Positions 37,091 through 47,972 of a stretch of 64,000 nt of DNA are shown in pieces (the stretch's first letter is position 1; every line of letters starts with the position of its first letter). Under the pieces are notes generated by a model. The model ran no database searches and had not been told where the DNA came from. It saw nothing but the letters and a program-made list of their open reading frames with translations. Origin of the DNA: Scolanthus callimorphus (taxonomy: Eukaryota; Cnidaria; Anthozoa; Actiniaria; Edwardsiidae); contig CM066919.1 of NCBI GenBank assembly GCA_033964015.1, positions 26,680,204-26,744,203 on the forward strand. The letters run 5' to 3'. The position numbers and the translations under genes are program-made.

Positions 37091-38422
37091 AATGCGTGTA
37101 GTCTACTGCAATTCGTTTTTAATACATAAAATTTACACTAGAAAAACGGATTTTCACCATTTTTCGTTTTTTTGGCTTGATATGGCTGATTTTGATATTT
37201 TTGCCGACATTCAAATTTGTGATTTTGAATCTGAATTTGGTTTTTCAATTTTTTACGAGAAATTGGAAAATGGAATTGAAATTCAATTTTCAATAACTGC
37301 CTCTTTAATGAAAAACGTTTATTGGTTTCATTTGATAGAAAAGACTTATAGCGGTTTTGTAGTGGTCTTCGTTTAGGTGCTTTGAATGAAAAAAATACTC
37401 CTCACGGGGGGGGGGGGGGGGGGGGATTCGCTAGCTAAAGTGGTTGGTGGCCACATGTTTACACGTTTGCTTGTTTCTCCAGTAGAGAAGAAGTTATTCG
37501 ACCCGAGTCGATACAAAGTGCAAGCTATAAGACGCGCGGAAGGAACGATGTGCATAATAGAGCAAACTAATTCGAACTCTAATTTATTAATTAGATCCAA
37601 CAGACCTGTTAATAAAAATCGTATATAGTGTAAGCTTGTATATAAACTGCCATAACGGGCATGGTTGTTATAGGTGCAGGGGCGTTGGCTGTGGTGGCCA
37701 AATACACTTGAAACGTGCGAGCTGAGCCAGCCTTCCTTCACAGCTATAGCCCTCCATTCCTAGCTCTTAACATATATATTATTCTCCTTTTTAATCTCAC
37801 TGACATTGGGGTTTAGAGTCACTTGTTAGAGTAGTTAGGAAATACCACCCTCCCCCTCTGAGTAGTGTTCTTGCCCTTCGTAGCACCTAAACGACGACCT
37901 CCACAAAACTGTTAGAATCTCCTCTCACGAAATGAAACTGATCAACGTTTTTCATTAAAAAACAGCAATTGAAAATTGAATTTGAATTTCGTTTTCCTAT
38001 TTTTGCAAAAAAAATAAAAGACAAAGTTTTTGATTTGAAAAATCCAATTTTGAATTTCGGAAAAAATATCAAAATCAACAATATAAAGTCAAAATTCAAA
38101 TTTTGTTTTAAAAAATTATTATCGTAAAACGAAAAATGGTGAAAATCCGTTAAAATGCGTGTAGTCTACTGCAATTCGTTTTTAATACATAAAATTTACA
38201 TAGAAAAACGGATTTTCCTAACTACTTTCACAAGTGCCTTTAAACCCAAATGTCAGTGAGATTAAAAAGGAGAATAATATATATGTTAAGAGCTAGGAAG
38301 GGAGGGCTATAGCTGTGAAGGAAAGCTGTCTCAGCTCGCACGTTTCAAGTTGTATTTGGCAACCACAGCCAACGCCCCTGCACCTAAAACAACCATGCCC
38401 GTTAGGGACGTGTCATTATTTA

Positions 38423-38535
38423 GTGGGGGGGGAGGGCTCCTATTTTTGTGGGGAGGGTCCTAATTTTTTTCGCGTGTCTAAAGGGAGGGTCCAAATTTTT
38501 TTCACTCCTATTTAGGGGAGGGTCATAATTTTTTC
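38423..38535. repeat. Tandem GGGGAGGGTCCTAATTTTTTT units
   Basis: About four diverged units of roughly 30-35 bp, each with GGGAGGGTCC followed by AATTTTTTT. A related cluster lies at 40245-40360. Both sit inside the composite foldback region. Confidence 0.7.
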
Positions 38536-38589
38536 AGCAACATTTGAACGATGAAGAGGGTAATACCAATGGCGATAGTGGTTATTTCA

Positions 38590-39010
38590 GCAACTTCTCC
38601 ATAAAATTTCGGCGCGCTTCGCGCGCATAAACAATGACATAATATACTCTTTTAGCCATGAGGACACTACCGTTGACAAGAACAAGTTATCTTGACAAGG
38701 TAAATCAAACTTTCCCAGAATTTCCCTGCAAATGATAGGCCTGGAGGGCAAGTCACTATATGTTTGAAAGAAGACCCCTTAGGTAAGCGTGAGTTTTCGA
38801 CGTTACAAGCATATAAATTCGTCCGTTGGGCCGCGCTTCGCGCACATGAATATTAATAACTTCGTCATTTGCGGAGCGCAGTTGTGCGCATGAATAATAT
38901 AACCTAACCTATATAGTTGAGGTGGTGTACTTCCTGACAGTCTTTTTTACTATGCCATACACAAAACATGTTCATCTACCCTTTCTCTGAGGCTTGATGA
39001 AATGCGATGA
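38590..39010. repeat. Diverged direct duplication, copy 1
   Basis: Shares with 39607-39985, in the same orientation, the motifs AAAATTTCGGCGCGCTTCGC, TTCGACGTTACAAGC, GCGCTTC.CGCACATGAAT and GAGGCTTGATGAAATGCG. The second copy lies inside the TGCACCAG element, so this is an older repeat family rather than a local gene duplication. Confidence 0.7.
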
Positions 39011-39267
39011 AAAAAACAAAAAAAAAGATGAACAATCAAAAAAACGATGAACAAACAAACAAACGATGAACAAAATTTGGGCACGCTTCACGCGCAACGA
39101 AGGATATGCGAGCCCGTTTTTCTGTAAAATGTCTACAGTACTAGGTCAAACAGGGGACGGGAGATGTGGGATTACGTTAATCATTGCACTTAAGAGGGAG
39201 GATCACTGTATTTTACCTGTGTATTATAAACATCCTCACGTAAATAATCGAGGCGATGAATAATGTA

Positions 39268-40136
39268 TGCACCAGTCAATTGACACCCCGGCCCCCACCC
39301 CCGGGACAGGGCGGGAAAGTAACGCGGTCAGGCCGGGGATTCAACACATTAATCTACGGAAGGGCAGGGAATTTAACACGGACCTTCTATAGCGGGAATA
39401 TTCAGCGGGGCATTAACGGGAAATTAACGCTGAGCCCGAAGTTCGATTATCGTGTGAAAATATATTGGTTTAAGGACCGAGGTCGGAGGATTTTGGGAGG
39501 GATCACTTCATTTTTGGGCGAGTGAAAGGATCTCTCGAAACCTGAAACCTTGAAAGAGAGATTCCAGCAACGAGTTCTATATCATTTTCTAGTTTTATTT
39601 CACTCATTATGTTGAAAATTTCGGCGCGCTTCGCGCGCATAAGGAATGACATCTAATCTAGTGTTAGAGAACTTGCCCAAAGAAAACAATACGCTTGTGG
39701 CGCTTAAATGGAATGCGTACGAATGTCCGTTACACGCATGTGTATCTTGGCAAGGACAAATGAAAACCCCCAAAAGCCCTCCAGTGATACGCCTGGTTGG
39801 CAGTCAATATGTTCGAAAGAAGTGAGTTCGACGTTACAAGCTGCATAGAAATTCGTTTTTGGGCTGCGCTTCACGCACATGAATCATGATAATTTGTAGC
39901 GCGTGAAGAATAAAACCAACAGGCTTTTTTACTACACGCAGAAAATAAAAAGTTTATCTTTTCTCTAGAGGCTTGATGAAATGCGTTTATCAAAATAAAG
40001 GCGCGTTTCGCCATGTTGCAAAAGTGTCCCTGGGGGCCTGGAGCTTTAACAACGTCCCTGGTGACCGGGAAAATAGTAACATTTAGCACTTAGTGAATGT
40101 TAAATTGGGGGGCCGTGATGTCAATTGACTGGTGCA
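39268..40136. mobile_element. 0.87-kb inverted-repeat element, TGCACCAGTCAATTG ends
   Basis: Starts TGCACCAGTCAATTGACA and ends TGTCAATTGACTGGTGCA (allowing one mismatch), 869 bp apart. It is a relative of 35367-36313. No transposase frame is seen. Confidence 0.78.
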
Positions 40137-42039
40137 TGACAGAAGTAAGAAAAAAGTAGTTCTGTATTAAGAAGAAAGAAAGAGACATTACATCACTTGG
40201 ACAATAGTCTATCTAACAGGTTTTTTTTAGAAATAAATTGCATGGGGGAGGGTCCCAATTTTTTTACCTATGACTGGGGGAGGGTCATATTTTTTTGTTA
40301 TGTTCAAGGGGAGGGTCCTAATTTTTTTTAGCCTTCTTTGAAAAAAATGGGAGCCCTCCCCCCCCGGTAAATAATGACACGTCCCTTATGGCAGTTTGTA
40401 TACAAGCTTGCCGCACCATATACGATTTTTATTAACAGGTCTGTTGGATATAATGAATAAATATTAGATTTCCAATTAGTTTCTTCTAACATCACCAGAA
40501 ATTTAGGACATCCGTGAGTGGTCAGCGGTTTCACCCATGAGCGCCTTCGCGAATTCAACGTGAGGGCGCCGCTCAGTTGGATTTTTCAAGGATATATTGG
40601 CTTTAGAATTACTAGAATTAAATAATTATTAAAATAATTTAAAAATATTACAAAAAAAATTAAAAAAATAAATAAAAAAAAGTTTAAAAAAAATTGGAAT
40701 AATCATCATAAATGAAAATCCCATAAATTTCTAAGTTCTCTACTTTTTCCTTTTTTCTTATTCTTCTTTATTTTCTCTTCTAAACAAGGCTTTGAGTGAT
40801 TCTACGCTAAAAATGGGGGAAACCGCTGGCGTTCCCGCGCAATTTGCGGTCTCGCACACAGCCTTCGCGAGAACGTCAAAATGATGGGCTTATTTGGGGC
40901 ATTTGAGGACATAAAATCTAGCTTTGTCTATGTCCCTAACTATATTAGGGCCTGTTGTTCAACATGGCGACCAAAACGAGCTTCGGTCGACAGTTTTTAC
41001 TTGTGTTTTCGCCTTCCGAATTCGACCGAGTTTTGAAGATTTAGCGAGGCAAGATGGCTGAATTTCAAGGAGATTACAGCTACTGCAAAGCACAAATGTT
41101 ATTAGACACCATTTGATCAATTTTATTGCCAAAAACGATGTCATTGAGAGAAAGTACAGGCCTTGTGGAAGTCGACTTCACTTGAAACTACTTCGATCGG
41201 GTAAGATTCTGGTTTTCCTTACGAGTTATAAACTATATATTCTTATTTTGCGCTCGCAAAATAGTGTAGATGTATGGAGTTTAGGCCGTGTACGTTCAAT
41301 TTCTATTAGACACCATTAAATCAACTCTACAATAATTTATTTTAGCGTTAGGTTGTTGCTATAATAATGTTTTTTACGAGGCCGGTTGAAAGAAATTGAT
41401 TCATCGCTAACAGCGCGAGAAAATCTAAGTTTTGTAGTTTTAGTCCATATGTTTTCTGTATTGAATGTGACACTCACTCAAACATCTGAGCCGCTGATTT
41501 ATTATTCAAAATGGCGGACGTGTCCTAAATTTCTGGTGATGACGCACATCGTTCCTTCCGGTACTTAATAGCTTGCACTTGTATCGACTTATAACTTCTT
41601 CTCTACTACTGGAGAAACAAGCAAACGTAGACCAGGTCAACATGTGACCACCGACCACTAGCGAATGCCCCTCCCCCCGCGAGGAGTATTTTTTTCTTCA
41701 AAGCACCTAAACGAAGACCACTACAAAACTGCTACAACTCTTTTCTATCAAATGAAACCAATGAACGTTTCTCATTAAAGAACAGTTACTGAAAATTGAA
41801 TTTCAATTCCATTTTCCAATTTCTCGTAAAAAATCGAAAAACCAAATTCGGATTCAAAAATCCAATTTTGAATTTCGGCAAAAATATCACAATCAACCAT
41901 ATCAAGTCAACAATTCAAATTCCGTTTTCAAAAATTATTATCGAAACGTAAAACGAAAAATGGTGAAAATCCGTTTTTCTATGTAAATTTTATGTACTAA
42001 AAACGAATTGCAGTAGACTACACGCATTTACACGCATTG

Positions 42040-42268
42040 TCGCGTCTTCCGTGCTCTGTTATAGCTCCTGTCAACTACTACTTTTTTGTGTTTTCTCTGT
42101 CGAAACCATCCGATCAGTTTTTTCTCAGATCACAGAGACTTGGATTAATGAGTACTCCATTAATCCAAGTCTATGTCATCTGAAAAGAAACTGATCGGAT
42201 GCTTTCGACAGAAAAACAGAAGAAACTAGTAGTTGATAGGAGCTATCAACAGGAGCACGAACGGCGAC
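42040..42268. repeat. 229-bp palindrome
   Basis: CTTCCGTGCTCTGTTATAGCTCC...CCATCCGATCAG pairs with CTGATCGGATG...GGAGCTATCAACAGGAGCAC. The centre is ATTAATGAGTACTCCATTAAT near 42150. It directly follows the foldback composite. Confidence 0.75.
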
Positions 42269-43114
42269 ACAAGCGTCTCCCGCCCCTTCCCCCCCCCCCA
42301 CATTTCTCTCTCGCTTGTCTCATATCTATTTAAGCATTGTAACTTTTTATTTTTTGCTTGAATTTGAAATTTCAAAAATGAAGAATGAAAACAATATTAT
42401 GGATTATGGGACAAATAAAATTCATTTTCAGGATTTTTTTCCATTTTATTAGAAAATTAAAATTTGAAAATTGAAAAACAAAATACACTAACATACACAT
42501 CTTGTGTTATGCTTTGATTTTCACTGATTGTTTTTCGTTTTATTGTTGAACTGAAGTTGGTAAAAACACTATTTTCTTGCAGATTTTCACTTTTTTAAGT
42601 GAAAAATTGGAAATCAAAAACAAAAAACTAATTATACTAAGATACATGTATTCTACACGCATTGGACCCCGTAAATCCGTGGGACATTGTGCCATTTCGT
42701 TTTTATGGTTGATCTACAAAATTGAATAATAGTAAATCAGCGTATTTTGTCGATTTTACATTTCATATCAAATAATTAGGTAATGAGAAATTGTATTTAT
42801 TATTTTTCGTTTTCGCTCTTTTTCGAAACGATTTTTATTTATGTGTTTATTGATTATGGAAAGTTATCTAATAATCGTTTTTCTTTTACCTAATGAGTGT
42901 TATAAAAGCGATGCTCAATCGACGCTCAAACGATTCCCATTCGGAATCGCTCCCTAGCCGTTCTTGTCCTCAACCCTCGCTGTACCAATGGGAATTGTCT
43001 TAACAACTCCGAAATTATTTCACGGTGACATTTCCCTTCCCAGACAAAGACCTTGATGAATTTTCATCAACGTTTTTGAAATTAGTATTTGTAGCCTGGT
43101 TTGAGGTAGTTTCA
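42269..43114. other. AT-rich unassigned sequence
   Basis: AT-rich DNA with many AAAATTGAAA/TTTTCAATTT stretches like the interior of the foldback arms. No exon or boundary is seen. Confidence 0.4.
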
Positions 43115-43271
43115 CAGCGGCGTAACCAGGAATTTCTGAAGGGGGGGCCGGATAGTGAAAACATGGGACGAAAATGCTCAAATGTTCTCCAGCAAATACA
43201 GTAAATGTATGGGAAAATTTCCGAGAAAGGGGTGCCCCGGCCCCCCCTGGACCCCCCTGGCTACGCCCCTG
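43115..43271. mobile_element. MITE, CAGGGGCGTAGCCAG family, 5-bp TTTCA duplication
   Basis: Starts CAGCGGCGTAACCAGG and ends CCTGGCTACGCCCCTG, with TTTCA on both sides (43110-43114, 43272-43276). It is the same family as 52417-52695 and the decayed copy near 25012. The ends and a 5-bp duplication would suit a hAT5-like transposon, but that assignment is tentative. Confidence 0.82.
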
Positions 43272-43511
43272 TTTCAGCGCCGCCGCAAGAGAGTTTCGCA
43301 ATCAGTTTGCAGTTACGAAAACGAAACGATCGGGAGTCGATCCTTGATTTCGTGCCCGAGAAGCAACTCGGCAACGTTAAGCAACGTTAAATAACTTTTT
43401 AACAAATCCATACAAATGTAAATCATCATAAATGATGATTCTATTAAGAAAATCTATTATTCAAAAAATACACCGAAAACGAAATAAGAATGAGGTGGTT
43501 TTTTTTTTGCT

Positions 43512-43789
43512 AGTTTACTGTGCGACTACGTCAACCGGGCCATCCCGTAAGAAGTTTGTCATTTAGAGATTCAAACCATTTTAAGCAAATTTAATACCTG
43601 CAATACATCTGACGATGAGTAATTAAGTGTTTTGAAGTTATTTCTGCCCATAATTTCCACAGTTTTTAGAGAAAAGCGGTATTTCGGTGTCTCAGATCTC
43701 AAGAAAGTCGAGATCCTTTGTTCTGTACTCGCTTTCTGATTGGCTAACTTCTTACAAAATGGCCCGGTTGACGTAGTCGCACTGTAAAA
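43512..43789. mobile_element. MITE with TGCGACTACGTCAACCGGG arms
   Basis: Arms at 43512-43557 and 43744-43789 are inverted copies (AGTTTACTGTGCGACTACGT, then GTAAGAAGTT). The interior is AT-rich and non-coding. Confidence 0.75.
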
Positions 43790-44726
43790 CACACGAAAAA
43801 AAACACTCTGTTTTTTCCGATTTTGTAAATCAACAAGAAAAACGAAATGGCGCAATTCCCACGGATTCCCCGTACCACATTATCTATGTCTGTCTTCGTG
43901 ATCGCTACCCCCCCCCCCCCTTCAACCCCCCCCCCCCCCTGTTTGCACTTCGCGCCACTTCGCAAAAAAAGTAGATTGTCTCAAATACAAAATCAGATTT
44001 AAGAACCACGAAGCGGTTTAACATCAGTGAAAGATTTTACGATATGCCACGGGGGCAGAAAAGTATCGTATTTCGGGGTATCGTTGTATCCGTACTCCCG
44101 ATTTAACGATATAAAGGCAAAGCCATTGAAAATCGTATCGCGGTCCGGTTAATTATAATTTTCCAACCAAAGACTGATTGTATTGCATTAATCACTGCGA
44201 GATTCAGTTTATTAAAGATATTTACTGTAATACGAGGATACCACGCAACATTGGTTTGGGTCGTATGATTGCTAAAGTTTCTATTCTACTTTTATTTACC
44301 GTATTCTACTTTTATAGACCGCATCTATATCGTTGTAGCGGGAACCAATTTATATTCGATCACAAGATTACCATCGTATGAATGGGAAGATATTTCCCAA
44401 GGTTGTTTTTTGCAGAAATTTCCTGTGTTTTAGGGGTAAAATCGAACGTTCCCGACGAGCACACCCGCCCCAAAAATAGGGGAGTCCCCCAGGGGTTATT
44501 TCGTCAAAACAAGTGATCATTTCTGTGTAGTAAACACGAAGTTCAAAGCCTGGTAACAGCTAAACTTTATCAATAGGTCACTGCTCTGTTTGCGTTCTGA
44601 AGGAAAATCAGTGTTAATGCGGAGTTGGTGCAACAGTCTTTGATGAACGTGCTGTTAAAATACGGAATTTTCCGTATACGGGCGTGATACAATACAATAT
44701 TTTTATTATTTCCAATATAAAACATA
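43790..44726. other. Unassigned non-coding stretch
   Basis: Contains two C-tracts (about 43908-43920 and 43927-43940). No exon, boundary or repeat can be supported. Confidence 0.4.
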
Positions 44727-45056
44727 TAGTCCGTGGGCCAGCGGGTGAAACCCTCCCCCCCTGCGGGACTTTTGGAGACATATGCCGTTTTGAAGCTTGG
44801 CCCGAGGGTGTTTCAAAATGGGTTGTTTGCAATCGCGCCGTTGGTGGGTGTAGCCGTACGGCCGTATTCTTTGTTTCTCCAGAAAACCACAGGGTACCCG
44901 CGTATTTTCGTTTTGTTTATTTTTTCCCATAGTAGTAGTAGAGTTTTTATTTAAGCACGGTGGTTCTATCAGCGAGAGCTGCTGGTTTTCATAAAAGCCG
45001 TGATAAAAATTCTACAATATATAATAATAAATAATATTAAAAATAGTCGATACTGT

Positions 45057-47972
45057 TTAAAACAAGTCAAAGAAGCTGGGAGGCAACTTATCTAATTTTG
45101 ATTTAAATGAAATCAGCGAGCTGCTTTCCCTTAATTCTTTGGGCAGTTTATTCCAGATATAAGCGCCCCGGTATCCAATTCGCTTTTTACCGTAATTCGT
45201 CTTAGGGGGGGGTAATTTCAAAGTTGAGGAAGACCCTCGAATATCATAGTGAACTAGCGTCCTCTCGAACTTGCTCGAAAGATAATCTGGGGCTAGGTTG
45301 TTATAAATTTTAAACATCTCAACAGCTACATGTTTCAGTCGACGAATTGAAAGTTTGTCCCACTCAAGTTCGATAAGCAAAGGCCCCGAACGAGCATCAT
45401 AACTAGAGAAAGTGATAATCCTAGCGGCTCGGTTTTGAAGTTTTTGCAGTTTTAAGGCCAGATCAGAGCCTATCCCTTCCCAGACAACGCTACAGTAATC
45501 GAAGTAGGGTTGGGCAAAGGACTGATACATTGTTCGAAGAGTGGAGGGAGGGACAAACTGTCTAATTCGTTTAATTGCACCAATTGCCTTAGTTAATTTT
45601 TTACAGGTCTCCTCGACGTGTCTTGACCATGTCAGGGCCTCGTCTATGTGTACTCCGAGCGATTTTGCTGAGATTACTCTCGGTACATCAATGCCTCCGA
45701 TTTTAAGTGACGGGCAAGACACGCGAGAAGACCTTTGCCGCGATCCCACAATTAAAAGTTCAGTTTTTGTCGTATTTAGACTCAACCTGTTTGCCAAAAG
45801 CCAGCTACGTACATTTTCCAAATCTCTATTCATTTTAATTTCAATTTCAAGACTGGACGAACCAGCAACTGTTAAGCTGGTGTCGTCTGCGTACATATGT
45901 GTTTCACTGAACTCAAGGCAAGCTGGTAGATCATTAATATAAATCAAAAAAAGAAGCGGACCTAAAATTGTTCCTTGTGGGACGCCACATTTCAAAGTTC
46001 TGGTGCTTGACAATTCACCGTCAATCACGCAACACTGTCCGCGGTCGCTAAGATAGGATTCAAACCAGCGGACGTCAGAGACACCGTAGCTCTCAAGCTT
46101 TTGAAGAAGTATTGCGTGATCAACGGTATCGAAGGCCTTTTTTAAATCAATAAAAACAACGGAGTTTATAAGGCCTTTATCTATATTTAATGACCAATTA
46201 TCTGTGGCATTAAGAAGGGCGGTAACTGTTGAATGCAATTTTCGAAATCCTGATTGAGAATTGCTAAGCAATTTGTTTTGATTTAAATATAGATAAAGCT
46301 GATCATAGATTATTCGTTCAAAAACCTTAGCCACCGCAGAAACAACAGAAATTGGTCTATAGTTGTTGGTATCAGAGCGTGAACCGCTTTTATATAATGG
46401 TGTGACCTTGGCTAGTTTCCATTCAGTTGGAAACGCACCTTGCGTGATGGAAGCATTGAAAATTAGTGCAAGTGAGTCACAAATTATATCAGCACTTGGT
46501 TTCAAAACCTTGCTTGGAATATTATCTAAGCCAGTAGCCTTAGAGATAGACAGGTTTTTCAAGTGTGCTTGAACGGCTTTTGCGGTGGTAGGAGAGAGTG
46601 AAAATGAAGTAGAACACTGAGGAAGGTATTTCGAAAAGTCCTCAGACTCGCTGTGTAAATCACAAAACTGCTCTTCGGCCAATCTCGGGCCGATGTTGAC
46701 AAAATGCTCGTTAAAAGTATTTGCAATGTCCGAAGGTTTAGTAAATTCAATATTATCTCTCTCCAGTTTCATAATTCTTTGTCCTTTAGAGGTTTTACCG
46801 GACACTTCATTTATCACTCTCCATGTCTCTTTTGGTGAAGATGAACTATCAGTTAATTTATTACTATAGTAAGAAGCCTTTGACTGACGTATCAGGCTAT
46901 TTACATCATTTCTTAATTTCTTGTAATTTAGCCAATCCTCTTGATTTTTCGTCTGGATGGCGATTTTCTTACTGTAATCACGTTGACGCATTTTTGTTAA
47001 TAAGTTTTGATTTATCCATGGCGACTTATATTGTCGCACGCGTCTAGTACGTAAAGGCGCGTGATTGTCAAGAACATGCAGAAAACTACTTTTCCATTGT
47101 TGCCACATGGCTTCAGGATTTCCAGTTTGCTCGTTCTGAGAAAACCAATTAACTTGTTTTAGATCTGCTCTAAAATTTTGTAAATTGAAATTCTTAAAAG
47201 CTCTACTTGTTAAGTATCTGTGGCCATTATTCGTCGGCACAGAGATGCGGCGATAGGCGTAAATTAAATCGTGATCGCTAGTACCAAAACGTAGAACCCC
47301 AGAACACACCACCTTGTTAGGCGTGTTGGTCAGGGCGTGGTCAATAAGAGACTCAGAATCAGGAGTTACCCTTGTGGGCTCTGTGATCAACTGTTTAAAC
47401 TGGTAAATATTGCATAGATTGGTGTATGCCTTAGTTGCGCTATCCGGCTCATCAGGCCATTGATCAAAATTGGTATCGCCTAATATATAAATATCCTGGT
47501 TTTTACAATCGACTCTGCCAATAAACCTTTCAAATTTATCAAGAATATCAACTGGTGAACTGGGGGGCCTGTACCATGTGGCGACAAGGAAGGGTTTAGC
47601 ATTAGGTTTGCAAATCTCAATACAGATACATTCAAGGCCATCAGGCACAAGACCAATGCACTCATTATAAGATAGATTCGATCGAACATAAAGACAACAG
47701 CCTCCCCCAGATCTATTCCTATCGCGGCGTATTATTACATAGCCGGGAATATAAATTTCATGATCAGAAATATTTGAATCAAGTCTAGTCTCATTAATAG
47801 CTAAAATATCAAGCGTTTGACTATACATCAAAATACGAAGTTCGTCTATATGCTTTGGGACGCTAGCTATATTAACCGCACCCATTTTGAAACCCCTAAT
47901 TTTAGGTAGGTCGTTGATATTGCTCGATTTGGAACTCCCAGCTTCTTTGCTCTTAACTACTGACGGCGCCAT
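45057..47972 (-). CDS. LINE ORF2: endonuclease and reverse transcriptase, intact
   Basis: 971 codons, uninterrupted. Residues about 28-245 form an apurinic-type endonuclease with AINETRLDS (catalytic Glu), GDTNFD and TSDHD (catalytic Asp-His). The reverse transcriptase spans about 500-760, with NYRPISVVSAVAKVFERI, DLKKAFDTVDH, CGVPQGTILGPLLFLIYIND and MYADDTSL (catalytic YADD near residue 695). A C-terminal region ends in SLISFKSKLDKLPPSFFDLF. The enzyme would nick genomic DNA and copy its own RNA at the nick. All key residues seen are present, so this copy is potentially functional for ORF2. Its start overlaps the ORF1 stop by 16 bases. Confidence 0.96.
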   Translation of the reverse strand: MAPSVVKSKEAGSSKSSNINDLPKIRGFKMGAVNIASVPKHIDELRILMYSQTLDILAINETRLDSNISDHEIYIPGYVIIRRDRNRSGGGCCLYVRSNLSYNECIGLVPDGLECICIEICKPNAKPFLVATWYRPPSSPVDILDKFERFIGRVDCKNQDIYILGDTNFDQWPDEPDSATKAYTNLCNIYQFKQLITEPTRVTPDSESLIDHALTNTPNKVVCSGVLRFGTSDHDLIYAYRRISVPTNNGHRYLTSRAFKNFNLQNFRADLKQVNWFSQNEQTGNPEAMWQQWKSSFLHVLDNHAPLRTRRVRQYKSPWINQNLLTKMRQRDYSKKIAIQTKNQEDWLNYKKLRNDVNSLIRQSKASYYSNKLTDSSSSPKETWRVINEVSGKTSKGQRIMKLERDNIEFTKPSDIANTFNEHFVNIGPRLAEEQFCDLHSESEDFSKYLPQCSTSFSLSPTTAKAVQAHLKNLSISKATGLDNIPSKVLKPSADIICDSLALIFNASITQGAFPTEWKLAKVTPLYKSGSRSDTNNYRPISVVSAVAKVFERIIYDQLYLYLNQNKLLSNSQSGFRKLHSTVTALLNATDNWSLNIDKGLINSVVFIDLKKAFDTVDHAILLQKLESYGVSDVRWFESYLSDRGQCCVIDGELSSTRTLKCGVPQGTILGPLLFLIYINDLPACLEFSETHMYADDTSLTVAGSSSLEIEIKMNRDLENVRSWLLANRLSLNTTKTELLIVGSRQRSSRVSCPSLKIGGIDVPRVISAKSLGVHIDEALTWSRHVEETCKKLTKAIGAIKRIRQFVPPSTLRTMYQSFAQPYFDYCSVVWEGIGSDLALKLQKLQNRAARIITFSSYDARSGPLLIELEWDKLSIRRLKHVAVEMFKIYNNLAPDYLSSKFERTLVHYDIRGSSSTLKLPPPKTNYGKKRIGYRGAYIWNKLPKELRESSSLISFKSKLDKLPPSFFDLF

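Larger units (their letters stand above)
37091..42028. mobile_element. Foldback-like composite of nested inverted repeats
   Basis: The outer arms 37091-about 37565 and about 41535-42028 are inverted copies. Both carry the GTAGTCTACTGCAATTCG end, the CTAAACGAAGACCACTAC region, a G/C tract (G20 at 37406-37425) and a TATCGACTT...CATCGTTCC segment. A third copy of the terminal module lies at about 37878-38180. Inside are a 190-bp inverted pair (37651-37841 / 38217-38405), arms around 37595-37660 / 40380-40445 and 40488-40515 / 41513-41540, and the element 39268-40136. No transposase frame is seen. Short ATGGC-initiated frames near 40963 and 41054 look like repeat-borne noise. Confidence 0.7.

Noticed and set aside
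40963..41128. Short ATGGC-initiated frames that look like first exons
   Set aside because: They lie in the foldback composite, end quickly in stops and have no donor with a plausible partner exon.
43744..43965. 73-codon glycine-rich minus-strand frame
   Set aside because: Created by translating C/G homopolymers.
45541..45942. 133-codon plus-strand frame
   Set aside because: Antisense shadow of the LINE ORF2.
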